This document shows positions 55,316-64,000 of a DNA stretch of 64,000 bases, piece after piece. The stretch is taken from assembly GCA_016719945.1 (NCBI GenBank), contig JADJYE010000002.1:620001-684000 (forward strand). The letters run 5' to 3'. A model generated the notes under the pieces. The model saw nothing but the letters and a program-made list of their open reading frames with translations, was not told where the DNA came from and searched no databases. The stretch's first letter is position 1. Every line of letters begins with the position of its first letter. A program made the translations under genes and the position numbers. This DNA comes from Polyangiaceae bacterium. GTDB lineage: Bacteria; Myxococcota_A; Polyangia; Polyangiales; Polyangiaceae.

Positions 55316-55684
55316 ATGCCGTCCGATCCCAAATACGTTCCCGTAGGCGTCAAGGCGCCGCACGGCGCCAGCGTGATGGAGATCACGTGGGCCGACGGCC
55401 ACACCGCGGTCCTCCCGCACGACGTGTTGCGCGGGTATTGCCCGTGCGCCGGGTGCCAGGGCCACGGGGGCACCATCCGCTACGTCCCCGGGGGAAACCT
55501 CGATCTGCGCGACGTCTCCCAGGTGGGCACGTACGCGCTGTCGCTGGTGTGGGGCGACGGGCACGACACCGGCATCTACACGTTCCGGCACCTGCGCACC
55601 CTCTGCCAGTGCGCCGAGTGTGCGCCGCGGTCCTTCTATCGGGTTCCCTCAGGCGGTCACGCAAAAGGCACGGCAGCCCAATGA
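55316..55684 (+). CDS. DUF971 (GBBH-like N-terminal) protein
   Basis: 122 residues from ATG 55316. A compact zinc-ribbon-like beta fold: VMEITWADGHTAVLPHDVLRGYCPCAGCQGHGGTIRY, LSLVWGDGHDTGIYTFRHLRTLCQCAEC, with CPCAGC and CQCAEC cysteine pairs. Found alone in many bacteria next to core genes; in the larger family it is the N-terminal domain of gamma-butyrobetaine hydroxylase. Overlaps engB by ATGA. Confidence 0.85.
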   Translation: MPSDPKYVPVGVKAPHGASVMEITWADGHTAVLPHDVLRGYCPCAGCQGHGGTIRYVPGGNLDLRDVSQVGTYALSLVWGDGHDTGIYTFRHLRTLCQCAECAPRSFYRVPSGGHAKGTAAQ

Positions 55685-56433
55685 GCGGGTCCAAGACGAG
55701 CGCGCCCAAGGCGGGCGGGGCGAAGACGAGCGCGCCCAAGGCGGGCGGGGCCAAGCCCGCGCCCAAGACCAGCGTCCCCGTCTCGACGCCCTTCGACGCC
55801 ATCGAGGCGGAGTTCGTGGGCGCGGTCGGCGTGGGCAGCGATCCCACGAGCCTGCCGATCGCGAGCGTCGAGGTGGCGTTTGCTGGGCGCTCCAACGTGG
55901 GCAAATCGAGCCTCATCAACACGCTCGTCCAGCGCAAGGGCCTCGTCCGCACCAGCGGGACGCCGGGCTGCACCCGTCAGATCAATTTCTTCTCCATCCG
56001 CGCGCGCGACGATTTCGCGCTCGTGTGCGTCGATCTCCCGGGCTACGGCTTCGCGAAGCGGTCGAAGGGCGAGCGCGAGCAGTGGGCGGATCTCATCGAG
56101 GGGTACCTCAAGCGGCGCCCGACGCTGCGCGCACTCGTCCTGCTCGTCGACGCGCGCCGCGGCCTCGAGGAGGACGATCTCGAGCTCATCGATTTCGTGG
56201 CTCGCGGGCGCGACAAGAAGGCGAGCCCGGTGCGCACGATCGTCGTCGCGACGAAGATCGACAAGCTCCAGAAGAGCAAGGCGATCTCTTCGCTCGAGGC
56301 GCTCAGGCGGGCCGCGCAGGTCCCCGTCATCGGGTTCTCCAGCGAGACCAAGGCTGGCTACACCGAGCTCTGGCGTGCCATCCGCGCGGCCCTCGGCCCG
56401 AGCGAACCGCCCGAGGCGGTGCTCGCTGGGTAG
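55681..56433 (+). CDS. engB: Ribosome biogenesis GTPase EngB/YihA
   Basis: 250 residues. GTPase motifs: G1 GRSNVGKSSLINTL, G2 RTSGTPGCTRQINFF, G3 DLPGYGFAK, G4 TKID, and G5 near VIGFSSETKAG. The G3 DLPGYG and RQINFF are diagnostic for EngB, needed for the large ribosomal subunit. Unusual: a 35-residue N-terminal extension of Lys/Ser/Ala/Pro with a duplicated KTSAPKAGGA unit. The start is set by the ATGA overlap with DUF971. Confidence 0.95.
   Translation: MSGSKTSAPKAGGAKTSAPKAGGAKPAPKTSVPVSTPFDAIEAEFVGAVGVGSDPTSLPIASVEVAFAGRSNVGKSSLINTLVQRKGLVRTSGTPGCTRQINFFSIRARDDFALVCVDLPGYGFAKRSKGEREQWADLIEGYLKRRPTLRALVLLVDARRGLEEDDLELIDFVARGRDKKASPVRTIVVATKIDKLQKSKAISSLEALRRAAQVPVIGFSSETKAGYTELWRAIRAALGPSEPPEAVLAG
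55693..55752 (+). repeat. 30-bp tandem repeat in engB N-terminal extension
   Basis: Two almost identical 30-base copies (only the last base differs) encode KTSAPKAGGA twice, in the non-conserved extension of EngB. Confidence 0.9.
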
Positions 56434-56468
56434 CTTCCCGCGCGGAAACTCGGCATAACCGGCCCGCA

Positions 56469-57050
56469 ATGCCCGAAGGGGACGTCAGCAAAGCGGAGCG
56501 AGATCGCGCGGACGCCGCCGCGGTCGAGCGCTTGCGCGCCGGCGACGCCAGGGCCGTGGCTGTCCTGTATGAGCACCACGGGCGTACGGCCTTTGGGCTC
56601 GCCCTCAAGATCGTTCGTGACCAGGGCGACGCCGAGGACGTCGTGCACGACGCCTTCGTCGCCATCGTCAACCGCGCCGACCAGTACCACCCCGCCCGCG
56701 GCAGCGTCGCGGCGTGGCTCGTCACGACCGTCCGCAACCTGGCGCTCGATCGCGCCCGTCGGCGCTTGCGCCGAGCGAACATCGTCGAGTCCGAGCTCCA
56801 GCACGAGCCGGTGAAGGTCGCGTCGACCGCGGAGGACGAGCTGGTCGCCCACGGCGAGCAGAGCCGCGTGCTCAGAGCCATGCGGGGCCTCCCCACCGTC
56901 CAGAGAGAGACCCTCGAGATTGCCTTCTTCGAGGGGCTCACGTACCCCGAGATCGCGGAGCGCGAGAAGGTCCCCCTGGGGACCATCAAATCGCGGGCCG
57001 CGCGCGCCCTCCACGCGCTCCGCGAGGCCCTCGAGGCCGACCGAGCTTGA
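56469..57050 (+). CDS. ECF-type sigma factor
   Basis: 193 residues. Region 2: RLRAGDARAVAVLYEHHGRTAFGLALKIVRDQGDAEDVVHDAFVAI, RADQYHPARGSVAAWLVTTVRNLALDRARR. Region 4: LPTVQRETLEIAFFEGLTYPEIAEREKVPLGTIKSRAARALHALREAL. Typical size for an ECF sigma factor. No zinc-binding anti-sigma gene follows; the next gene is a membrane NuoL-like protein overlapping or starting 9 bp later, an odd partner that may be its membrane sensor. Confidence 0.93.
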   Translation: MPEGDVSKAERDRADAAAVERLRAGDARAVAVLYEHHGRTAFGLALKIVRDQGDAEDVVHDAFVAIVNRADQYHPARGSVAAWLVTTVRNLALDRARRRLRRANIVESELQHEPVKVASTAEDELVAHGEQSRVLRAMRGLPTVQRETLEIAFFEGLTYPEIAEREKVPLGTIKSRAARALHALREALEADRA

Positions 57051-57058
57051 ACGCCTCC

Positions 57059-59116
57059 GTGACCGAAGAAATCACCCTCTCTCAAGCGCCCGTCGCCCTC
57101 GCGCCAGCCGCGCTCATCCTCGGCGCCTGCGCCTTGCTGCTGTCGTCTCGCCTGCGAGCGGCCCAGCGCGCCATCGCGGTCGGGGCTCCGTTGCTCGCGG
57201 CCGTGCTGCTGCTCGCCTCGGCGGGCCGCGCGCTCACCGGCGGCGTCGTCCTCAGCCACGCGTCACGCCTGTTCCGAGTGGGGTCGCTCGACGCGACGCT
57301 GGGCTTCGCGGTCGATCAGATGTCCGCGCTGGTGGCGCTGGTGGCGCTGGTGCTCGTCGCGACGTCTGCGTTCGATCTCGCGCGTCGACAAGACCGGCCG
57401 CGTGAGATCGCGGCGCTGCTCGTCGCCGGAGCCGGCGCGCTATTCGCCCTGCTCGCGGAAGGGTTCCCGACGCTGCTGTTCGGTCTGGGCATCGCGTACC
57501 TCAGCTCGACGCTCGCCAGCTCTGGGCAAGGTCGCGCCCCGTGTCGCGCGGCGGGCGTCGCGGCCCCGAGCTTCGGCGCGGCGATCGTGTTCGCCTCCGC
57601 CGCCATCGCCCTCACGTTCTGGTCGCTGGGGGGCCGCTGGCTCGACGACACGCGCTACCTGTCGGACTACCAGGCTCGCTTCGTCGCGCCTCCGCCCAAG
57701 GAGGGCCCGAAGCGAAGCCCGCTCGCGACGCCCCTCGCGCGCGGCACGCTCACGGTCGTCAGCCACCCTGGGGCGCGCGTCTACCTCGGCATCGCGGACG
57801 AGTCCCAGCTCGCGCGGACCGAGGTCTTCGGCGAGACGCCCTTCGTGAAGAAGTCGCTGCCCGCCGGGCTGCACAAGATCGCCATCGCGCCGGGGGGCGG
57901 CGCGATCATCGCGTCCGATGGCCTCGAGGTCGCGCTGCTCGACGCCGTCTCGATCCGCGCCGACGAGGAGACCGTCATCCGCGTGGTCGGCCCGTCGCTC
58001 AGCTTCCACGAGATCCAGCCGCAGCTCGGCGGGCTCGGCGACCGCCGGCTCGGCCCGCTCCGCGTCGGGACCGTCAGCACCGTCCTGGTCGCGCTCGCGC
58101 TCGCGGCGCTCTCGTTCTCGTTCCTGGGCATGCTTCGGCGCGGCGCCGGCGCGGGCGCCGCGGCGGCCTGCGCGCTGTTCGCCGCCGCGGCGCTCGCGAG
58201 CAAGCTCGCCATGTTCGCGCCGATCACGCCGGGCGTCGCCGCCGTGGGCGCCGTGGTCATCGGGCTCGCCGCGGTCATCGCGGCGGCTCGCGACGGCCTC
58301 GCGATGTCGGTGGCCGCTGCGATCGGCGTCGCGGGGCTGCACCCGAACGGCAACGCCGCGCTCTTCGCTGCGCTGGCGCTCGCCCCGGGGCTGGCGACGA
58401 TGTCGGCCGACGCCGACGCGTCCGCCCCGGCTGCCGCTGCGGAGAAGTCGGTCGCCGCCCGAGATGCGGCGCCCAAGAAGCGCGGCAAGAAGGGCCTCAG
58501 GGGCCCCGCTGACCAGGCCTCGGCGCCGGGCGAGGTCGTTGAGCCGAGCGCGAAGCCCTGGCCTGTGCGCTCCGACGTCGCCGCGCTCACAGGGATGCCC
58601 TTTCCGTTGTGCGGTCCGTACGTCGCGCTCGCCAGCCTCATCGTCTCCTCGCTCTTCACGGGCCTCGCGGGCGTGGCTGCTGGGTTGGGCGCGATGCTCG
58701 CTTGGATCGGCCTCGCCCACGGCGCGGGGCGGCACCTCGCGTCACACGGGTCAGTCGTGATGCTCCCCGGCGCGCGGATCCTCTCCGTCGTGGGGATGGT
58801 CGCCGCGCCCGTGGCTGCGCTCATCCTCGCGCCTTGGCAACGCTCGACCGAGCGAGGTTGGTGGGTCGTGCTCGCGGTCGGGCTGGTCCCCTGGGGGCTC
58901 GCCTTCGCGACCTTCACCCGCGCCCGGTCTGCAGCGATCGAGCCCGCTGTGCCTGACACCGAGCCGGCGCCAGCTGCCCCGAGCGGACGGATCGCCACGG
59001 CGATCCGCGTGCTCGACGTGCTCTCTTCCCTGCCGACCGCGTGGGTCGACGGCGTCTTCGCGTCGCGCGCCGCGGCCGCCGCCGACGAGCCGAAGAAGAA
59101 GGAGGCCGCCTCGTGA
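57059..59116 (+). CDS. Degenerate NuoL-like membrane protein with PEGA insert
   Basis: 685 residues from GTG 57059 (a TTG at 57047 overlapping the sigma gene is possible). Multi-pass: many Ala/Leu/Val helices. Residues 70-110 (GFAVDQMSALVALVALVLVATSAFDLARR) recall the VDGLSALM segment of NuoL. A soluble PEGA domain is inserted at about 230-285 (GTLTVVSHPGARVYLGIADE, ETPFVKKSLPAGLHKIAIAPGG). The usual proton-channel Glu/Lys/His set of NuoL is not evident, so ion translocation is doubtful. Paired with the next gene by a GTGA overlap. Whether it belongs to a complex I variant or has been reused as a sensor is open. Confidence 0.6.
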   Translation: MTEEITLSQAPVALAPAALILGACALLLSSRLRAAQRAIAVGAPLLAAVLLLASAGRALTGGVVLSHASRLFRVGSLDATLGFAVDQMSALVALVALVLVATSAFDLARRQDRPREIAALLVAGAGALFALLAEGFPTLLFGLGIAYLSSTLASSGQGRAPCRAAGVAAPSFGAAIVFASAAIALTFWSLGGRWLDDTRYLSDYQARFVAPPPKEGPKRSPLATPLARGTLTVVSHPGARVYLGIADESQLARTEVFGETPFVKKSLPAGLHKIAIAPGGGAIIASDGLEVALLDAVSIRADEETVIRVVGPSLSFHEIQPQLGGLGDRRLGPLRVGTVSTVLVALALAALSFSFLGMLRRGAGAGAAAACALFAAAALASKLAMFAPITPGVAAVGAVVIGLAAVIAAARDGLAMSVAAAIGVAGLHPNGNAALFAALALAPGLATMSADADASAPAAAAEKSVAARDAAPKKRGKKGLRGPADQASAPGEVVEPSAKPWPVRSDVAALTGMPFPLCGPYVALASLIVSSLFTGLAGVAAGLGAMLAWIGLAHGAGRHLASHGSVVMLPGARILSVVGMVAAPVAALILAPWQRSTERGWWVVLAVGLVPWGLAFATFTRARSAAIEPAVPDTEPAPAAPSGRIATAIRVLDVLSSLPTAWVDGVFASRAAAAADEPKKKEAAS

Positions 59117-61218
59117 AGCGTGCCGCCCGCCTCTGCTTCTGGGTCGCGCTCTTGGTCCTCGGCCTCTTCGTGCGCCCGGCGAGCGCTCACCTCGGCGCCG
59201 AGCAGCCTCGCATCGTCGGTCGCGCAAGGCCGGAGCTGCCGCGTGAGGGGCCGCGCGGGCGGCTCGAGATCGTAGGCGACGGGACGAGCCCGAAGCTACG
59301 GCTCGTCCCGGGGCGCTCGGAGGCCACCGGCACGTTCCAGATCAAGAACGTCGGCGAAGGGCCGCTCGAGGTCTTTCGTGTCGGGTTCGAGCGCGAAGAG
59401 GGCTTGCCTCGAGCGCCCGCGGGAGTCGGCATCTCCTCGGGTGAGCGCGAGACGAAGCCGCTCCAGCCTGGCGAGGTGCGCACCTACACTGTGACCTGGC
59501 GCTGGGACGAGTCGCGCGCGATGCAGCTCTACGGGACCCTCGCCGTCGAGACCGACAGCGCCGCGCCGGGCGCGGCCGTCTACGACGCGACCCAGGTCGT
59601 CGCGCTCGTCGCCGATCGCCGCCCCTCCCACCTCCGCTCGATCCTCAGCTTGGCCGCCCTCGCGCCCTTGCTCGCGACGCTCTTCGCGCTGCTGGCGAAG
59701 ACCCGGCTGCACGAGCGCCGCGTCGCGCAGATCGGCGCAGCCATCGCCGCGTTCGCAGCGGCCATCGCGTGTGTCCCGCTCGCCTCCTTCGCCAGGCGGC
59801 TGTCGCGCGAAGACGGCGGCTGGGGGCTGCAGCACATCGAACGCGCGCGCATGTTCGGGGACGTCGAGTATTTCGTCGGCGTCGATGGGCTCTCGGCCCC
59901 GCTGCTCCCGCTCGCCGCGGTCGTCCTCTTCGCGGCCGCGGCGTCCGCGCGCCCCGGCAGGCCCAGCGCGGCGTCGATCGTCGGGTGGGGCGGCGTCCTG
60001 GCCTCGGCCACCACGTTCTTCGTCGTGAGCCAGTCGCTGGCCCTCTCCGCCGTCGCCCTGTGTGTCGCGGCCGCCGCGGCGAGCGGCCTGGTTTGGTCGG
60101 CAGCCGGGGCTGCCCAGCGCAGCGTCGCGCTGCAGGTCACGATCGCGCTCGGCGCCTCCGCGATCGCGTTCGTCGCGTTCGTGGTCCTCGTCCGCTCCGC
60201 CTCGTTCCCGTCGCGCCTTTGGGACGGCACCCTCGTCGAGCGCACGCTCGCGCTGCCGGAGCTCGCGCGTGAGGTCGCGCATGGCCACGTCGCGCGCGAC
60301 GGCGCGCGGCTGTTCGGCATGCCCTTCGATCGAGGCGCGGTCACGCTGCTCGCGCTCGCGCTCGCGGGCATGGGCGCCATCGTCCCCTTCCACGCCTGGG
60401 CGCCCGCCGTGACGCGCCTCGGCGGCGCGACCGCCGCGCTGCTGCTCGGCGCCACGTCGATCCTGACCGGGGTCGCGCTGTCGCGCTTCTCCGTCGCGCT
60501 CTACCCGGAGGCCACGCGTTCGGCCTCCACGCTCCTGTGCGTGCTCGGGTTGGTCTCCGTCGCGCTCGCCGGGCTGCGGGCGTGTGTCGACAGCGACCTA
60601 CGCGACCTCGTCGGTCGTCTCGCCATCGCGAGCGGAGGCCTCGCGCTGTTCTCGCTCGGGACGGCGACCCCAGCGGGGATCCAGGGGCACCTCGCGATCA
60701 CGATCACGCGAGCCTTGGCGCTGCCCCTGGCCGCGCTCGCGGTGAGCGCGCTCGCCGAGCGCACGGGAGACACGACCCTCGAGCGGGGCGGCGGGCTCGC
60801 TCGCGCGACGCCTTGGCTCGCCTCGCTGTGGGTGCTCGCGCTCGGCGCGGCCGCGCTCGCCCCTGGCAGCGGAGGCTTCTGGGGGGCGCTGCTCGCGATC
60901 GTGGCCGCGATGGGCCGCGCGCCCTGGCTCGCCCTCGCCATGGTCGGCGCGCTGGCGCTGTCGACCGCCGGGTCGCTGCGCGGCCTGTCCGTGGTGATGG
61001 GCCCGCTTCCCGCGTGGTGGAAGGCGAGCGCGCACCTCGAGCCCAACGGGGGCACGCCTGCCGATCTCCGCAGGGACGACCTGCCATGGGCGCTGGTCCT
61101 GGCGTTGCTGCTCGTGGCGCTCGCGGTCGGGCCTCGCCTCTGGCTCGATCTGTCCGACGCGACCATCATGGACGTCTATCGGTCCGCGGAGCCTCAGGGG
61201 CCGACGCAGGTCTTCTGA
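59113..61218 (+). CDS. Degenerate NuoM-like membrane protein with outer Ig-like domain
   Basis: 701 residues, GTG start within the GTGA overlap. Signal peptide-like RLCFWVALLVLGLFVRPASA, then a beta-rich extracytoplasmic domain about 30-170 (GTFQIKNVGEGPLEVFRVGFERE, LQPGEVRTYTVTWRWDESRAMQLYGTLAVET), then about 14 helices. FVGVDGLSAPLLPLAAVV (about 255) and IVPFHAWAPAVTRLGGATAALLLGATSILTGVALSRF (about 415-455) align with the NuoM segments around VDGLS and PLHTWLPDAH...LLKTG, but the DAH and channel Lys are replaced. Probably not proton-pumping. Co-transcribed with the ECF sigma gene and the NuoL-like gene. Confidence 0.65.
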   Translation: MKRAARLCFWVALLVLGLFVRPASAHLGAEQPRIVGRARPELPREGPRGRLEIVGDGTSPKLRLVPGRSEATGTFQIKNVGEGPLEVFRVGFEREEGLPRAPAGVGISSGERETKPLQPGEVRTYTVTWRWDESRAMQLYGTLAVETDSAAPGAAVYDATQVVALVADRRPSHLRSILSLAALAPLLATLFALLAKTRLHERRVAQIGAAIAAFAAAIACVPLASFARRLSREDGGWGLQHIERARMFGDVEYFVGVDGLSAPLLPLAAVVLFAAAASARPGRPSAASIVGWGGVLASATTFFVVSQSLALSAVALCVAAAAASGLVWSAAGAAQRSVALQVTIALGASAIAFVAFVVLVRSASFPSRLWDGTLVERTLALPELAREVAHGHVARDGARLFGMPFDRGAVTLLALALAGMGAIVPFHAWAPAVTRLGGATAALLLGATSILTGVALSRFSVALYPEATRSASTLLCVLGLVSVALAGLRACVDSDLRDLVGRLAIASGGLALFSLGTATPAGIQGHLAITITRALALPLAALAVSALAERTGDTTLERGGGLARATPWLASLWVLALGAAALAPGSGGFWGALLAIVAAMGRAPWLALAMVGALALSTAGSLRGLSVVMGPLPAWWKASAHLEPNGGTPADLRRDDLPWALVLALLLVALAVGPRLWLDLSDATIMDVYRSAEPQGPTQVF

Positions 61219-61251
61219 CGGGCTGTCGGCCCGTCACCCTCGGAGCGAACG

Positions 61252-61822
61252 ATGATCCTCAAGATCGCCCAGATCGGCCATCCCGTTCTCCGTCAGCGCG
61301 CTCGCGAGGTCTCGCCGGACGAGCTCGCGACACCGCTCATGCAGCGCTTCATCGACGACCTCGTGGAGACGATGCGCGACGCGAACGGCGCGGGGCTCGC
61401 GGCGCCGCAGGTGCACGAGGCGGTGCGGATCTGCGTGGTCGAGGTGAAGGACAACCCGCGCTACCCGTACAAGCCGAACGTCGCCCTCACCGTGATGGTG
61501 AACCCCGTGCTCCGGCCCCTGTCGGAGGAGCGCTTCGACAACTACGAGGTGCCTGAGCGTCCCGAACCTTCGCGGCGTGGTGAGCCGCTTCGCGGACATC
61601 GAGCTCAGCTACGTCGACCGCTCGGGGCAGCCGCACACACGGGTCGTGCGCGGGCTGACCGCCGGCACGTTCCAGCACGAGTGCGATCACCTCGACGGCA
61701 AGATCTTCGTCGACCGCGTCACCGATCCCACGACGCTCTCGACCTGGGCGGAGTTCGATCGCTTCCACAAGGCGGCGTTCGTCGAGCGCATCGTGCCGTT
61801 CATCCGCGAGAAGGGCGGCTGA
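61252..61822 (+). CDS. def: Peptide deformylase, frame broken near 61549
   Basis: About 190 residues. Removes N-formyl from nascent proteins. Motif 1 NGAGLAAPQV and motif 3 QHECDHLDG (zinc ligands) are intact but in different frames. Motif 2 should read EGCLS; here GAG G is followed directly by TGCCTGAGCGTC, so two bases (GC) appear missing, after which CLSVPNLRGVVSRFADIELSY continues. Without repair the protein lacks the zinc-binding Cys frame. As def is normally essential, a sequencing error is the simplest reading. Confidence 0.93.
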
Positions 61823-61829
61823 CGACGCG

Positions 61830-62753
61830 ATGCCCGCCGAGGGGATCCACCTGACCGCGCTGCGCGAGGCGGCATTCTCGGGGGCGCTCGCGGCGGAGCC
61901 GAGGCAAACGATCGTGCGCTACGAGGACGCCGCGCGGCTCGGCGCCATCGTGCTCGATCTGCCGTACTTCGATCGATACCTCGAGGAGGTCGTCCGTTAT
62001 GCGCTGCGCTTGCCGCCCCAGGCGAGCCCCTGGGGGGCGGCGGTTCACGAGCGCGCAGCCGTCCCTATCGTTCGGGCGCTGCTCGAGCGCGCGCGGCGCG
62101 AGCGGTCGCAGCGGCTCTTGGCGCTCGCGCTCGGCGCGGCGTCGCACGCTGCGCTCGACCGCGCCCTCCACCCGCTGATCAACGCGCTCGCCCGGCGGTT
62201 CGCCCAAGGGCGCTCGCACGACGAGGCGCACCGCGAGGTCGAGAAGTTTCAATCGATCTGCTTTCACGAGGCCTATTTCGGGCGCGATCGAATGGGGACC
62301 CCCGGGATCGTGCGCCTGGTCGCGGTGCCGGCGCTCGAGCTGCTCGCGGATCCACCCGTGGCTGACGCCCTCGAGTCTGCGTACCGCGCGGGGGTCGGCG
62401 AAGCCGAAGTGCAGGGCGCGCTCCAGAGGATGGCGCTCGGATACGAGCGCCACGCGCGCTTGCTGGGAGGTCCCCTCGGAGGCGTGCTCGCCTCGGAGCG
62501 CGACAAGGAGGTCGCGCGGCCGCGTTTCCTGGTCGGCTCGTGGGGCAGGTTCGAAGACGTCCTCCGCGCGGCGATCCAGGGGATCGTCCCGGTGCTCGAG
62601 CGGGCGTGGGCCGTCTACGCGGCGAGCCAGGGGGAGCTCGAGGGCGCGCGTCGAGCGTTCGAGGCCTCGCTGCCGCTCGGCTCGATCGACAGCACAGGCG
62701 ACGACGTCGATCTCGACGCCGCCTTCACGCCCGCGCCGCCTTCAAAGGTCTGA
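61830..62753 (+). CDS. Zinc-dependent phospholipase C-like protein
   Basis: 307 residues, 7 bp after def. All-helical. Conserved-looking features: MPAEGIHLTALREAA, LALALGAASHAALDRALHPLINALARR (H...D...H) and EKFQSICFHEAYFG, compatible with the zinc-site pattern of the PF00882 (Zn-dependent PLC) group; no signal peptide is seen, so a cytoplasmic hydrolase is possible. The assignment is tentative. It ends 14 bp from a convergent gene. Confidence 0.5.
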   Translation: MPAEGIHLTALREAAFSGALAAEPRQTIVRYEDAARLGAIVLDLPYFDRYLEEVVRYALRLPPQASPWGAAVHERAAVPIVRALLERARRERSQRLLALALGAASHAALDRALHPLINALARRFAQGRSHDEAHREVEKFQSICFHEAYFGRDRMGTPGIVRLVAVPALELLADPPVADALESAYRAGVGEAEVQGALQRMALGYERHARLLGGPLGGVLASERDKEVARPRFLVGSWGRFEDVLRAAIQGIVPVLERAWAVYAASQGELEGARRAFEASLPLGSIDSTGDDVDLDAAFTPAPPSKV

Positions 62754-62767
62754 GCGGCCCCCGGCGT

Positions 62768-63982
62768 TCACTCCACGGGCGGGCCGATGATGCCGCAGTC
62801 GAAGTCGCCGGTCACCGTGTGGTTGCCGTCCTGAATCGTCTCGCACGCCGTCCCGAGCAGCTCGATCTCGCTCGGTGAGTTGAGCTGCCAGCCATTCGGA
62901 TCGTTGTAGCCGAGCTCCATTCCATCGAGAAACACCTGCCCCTCGCCAGCCTTCGTGGGGTCGACGGTGCCCTCGAGCGTGAGGATGCACGAGCGCACGC
63001 CGTTGATGATCTCCGTGAACGCGTTGGCGAGCGCCGACTGATCGTTGGCGGGGTAATAAGGCGAGTTGCCCTGGCTCCCGTCGAGCGGCTTGCCCGTGCC
63101 CGCGTTCGCCATGTCCTGCTGGTGCTGGGCGCTCACGTCGCCGCCGACCGCGATGATGTAGAGCGTCACGCCCGCGTTGAAGGCAGCCTGCGCCGCCGCG
63201 ATCGCCTCCCCCTGGCCGGTCTGCGGGTTGGGGACCTCGCAGGTGTCGGGCTCGCCGTCGGTCGCGAGCACGATCGCCTTGGGTCCCGGCTCGGCGAACG
63301 CGAGCAGCTCGGGCAACACAGCGGTGATGCTGTCGCCCGTCGGCGTGTCGCCCAGGGGGCCGGCGTTGCCGTACACCGCGTCGATCTCGTCGTAGTTGCC
63401 GAGGGCGATGTTCACCTCGGAGAGCAGCGGGCACGTCCCGTCCTGGCCCGTGTAGAGCGCGAACCCAAACCGGACCTGGTCCTCGAGCTGGGCGACGATG
63501 CCGTTGTTCGAGTCCATGAGGGTGTCATAGAGGACGTCCCATCGGTTCCCGTTGCCGAAGCTCTCCGTCATGCTGCCGGACTGATCGACGAGCAGGAGCA
63601 CCGTCGGCGTCGTCGGCGCGAACGTGATCTGAACGCTCGGGCAAGCGCCGCCCTCTCCAGTGCCGCCACCGTTGCCGCCGTCGCCGAAGTTGGTGGTGGA
63701 AGCGCCCTCACCGCCGCCGAAGCCACCGCTGCCGTCCTCGCAGCGGCCCGTGCTGCTGCAGGTCTGGCCCTCGCCGCACTCGTCGCCGCCCTGGAGGCAC
63801 TCGGCGGTGCACGTCCCGTCGCCGCCGCAGTGCATGCCGTCGGCGCAGCTGAAGTCGTCGACACACGCCTTTCCGCACTCGGTGCCGAAGCTCTCGCAGG
63901 CGACGTTGGAGTCACAGCCGTCACAGGCGGCGGCGAGCAAGAATGCGACGGGCAAGAGACTCAAGAGTGAGCGCTTAAGCAT
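62768..63982 (-). CDS. Lipoprotein with VWA domain
   Basis: 404 residues. Signal peptide with lipobox LAAAC, a Cys-rich region about 20-85 (CDGCDSNVACESFGTECGKAC, CGGDGTC, CGEGQTC), a Gly-rich linker with ASTTNFGDGG, and a von Willebrand A domain about 125-325. The metal-ion (MIDAS) motif is LVDQSGSM, with Thr in GDTPTGDS and Asp in LATDGEPDT. The last 80 residues form a beta-rich end (FLDGMELGYNDPNGWQ). AAGGAG lies 8 nt before ATG 63982. Adhesion or protein-protein contact at the cell surface is inferred. Confidence 0.85.
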   Translation of the reverse strand: MLKRSLLSLLPVAFLLAAACDGCDSNVACESFGTECGKACVDDFSCADGMHCGGDGTCTAECLQGGDECGEGQTCSSTGRCEDGSGGFGGGEGASTTNFGDGGNGGGTGEGGACPSVQITFAPTTPTVLLLVDQSGSMTESFGNGNRWDVLYDTLMDSNNGIVAQLEDQVRFGFALYTGQDGTCPLLSEVNIALGNYDEIDAVYGNAGPLGDTPTGDSITAVLPELLAFAEPGPKAIVLATDGEPDTCEVPNPQTGQGEAIAAAQAAFNAGVTLYIIAVGGDVSAQHQQDMANAGTGKPLDGSQGNSPYYPANDQSALANAFTEIINGVRSCILTLEGTVDPTKAGEGQVFLDGMELGYNDPNGWQLNSPSEIELLGTACETIQDGNHTVTGDFDCGIIGPPVE

Positions 63983-64000
63983 GGGGCAGCTCCTTGCTCT

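Overview
The window is very GC-rich and almost completely coding. Its gene content points to a myxobacterium (Myxococcota, probably Polyangia): Ser/Thr kinases, FHA proteins, HEAT-repeat and Gly/Cys-rich lipoproteins, an AgmX/PglI-type protein next to a kinase, an FHA-GAF-cyclase, and many GTG/TTG starts with 4-bp gene overlaps. The taxonomic call is inference from gene content, not from a marker gene. No rRNA, tRNA, CRISPR array or transposase was seen, and no gene-free stretch exceeds 300 bases (the longest gaps are divergent promoter regions of about 150-220 bp).

Layout. 1-2208: 3' end of an NAD+ synthetase gene and a HEAT-repeat lipoprotein. 2254-35216: a type VI secretion (T6SS)-type spike and cargo island without any T6SS core gene. 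Its minus-strand part, read from about 26.1 kb down to 2.25 kb, encodes a kinase-NACHT membrane protein, an FG-GAP lipoprotein, an unrecognised protein, an FHA protein, two paralogous unknowns, VgrG2, DUF2169, a COMM-like protein, VgrG1, DUF2169, a COMM-like protein, a Thr-rich repeat protein, DUF2169-pentapeptide, pentapeptide, DUF3540, PAAR-like DUF4150 fused to an S41 peptidase domain, and a third COMM-like protein. The plus-strand part (26294-35216) repeats one block in the same order: two Thr-rich proteins, DUF2169-pentapeptide, pentapeptide, DUF3540, DUF4150-S41. Both blocks are preceded, about 100-110 bp before the first start codon, by the same direct-repeat element CTGWAA-N4-CTGTAAGCGAC.

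35221-64000 is mostly housekeeping and signalling: HEAT lipoprotein, radical SAM protein, Gly-rich lipoprotein, Ser/Thr kinase plus AgmX/PglI-domain lipoprotein, PckA, SH3 protein, adenosine deaminase, VKOR-DsbA fusion, RNase R, a nucleotidyltransferase pair, twin-FHA membrane protein, FHA-GAF-adenylate cyclase, AccA, a metallophosphoesterase, DUF971, EngB, an ECF sigma factor, two degenerate NuoL/NuoM-like membrane proteins, peptide deformylase, a PLC-like protein and a VWA lipoprotein.

How it fits together (inference): VgrG trimers and DUF4150 tips would form the puncturing device; DUF2169, DUF3540 and pentapeptide proteins are the usual companions for loading or stabilising cargo; the S41 domains are the best candidates for the toxic payload; the COMM-like proteins, each translationally coupled to the gene before it, are candidate adaptors. 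Kinase and FHA proteins suggest phospho-threonine control.

At least seven genes, including the normally essential accA and def, carry single frame breaks, several of them at short homopolymers. This looks like uncorrected sequencing error rather than decay, so those genes are annotated as one CDS across the break.
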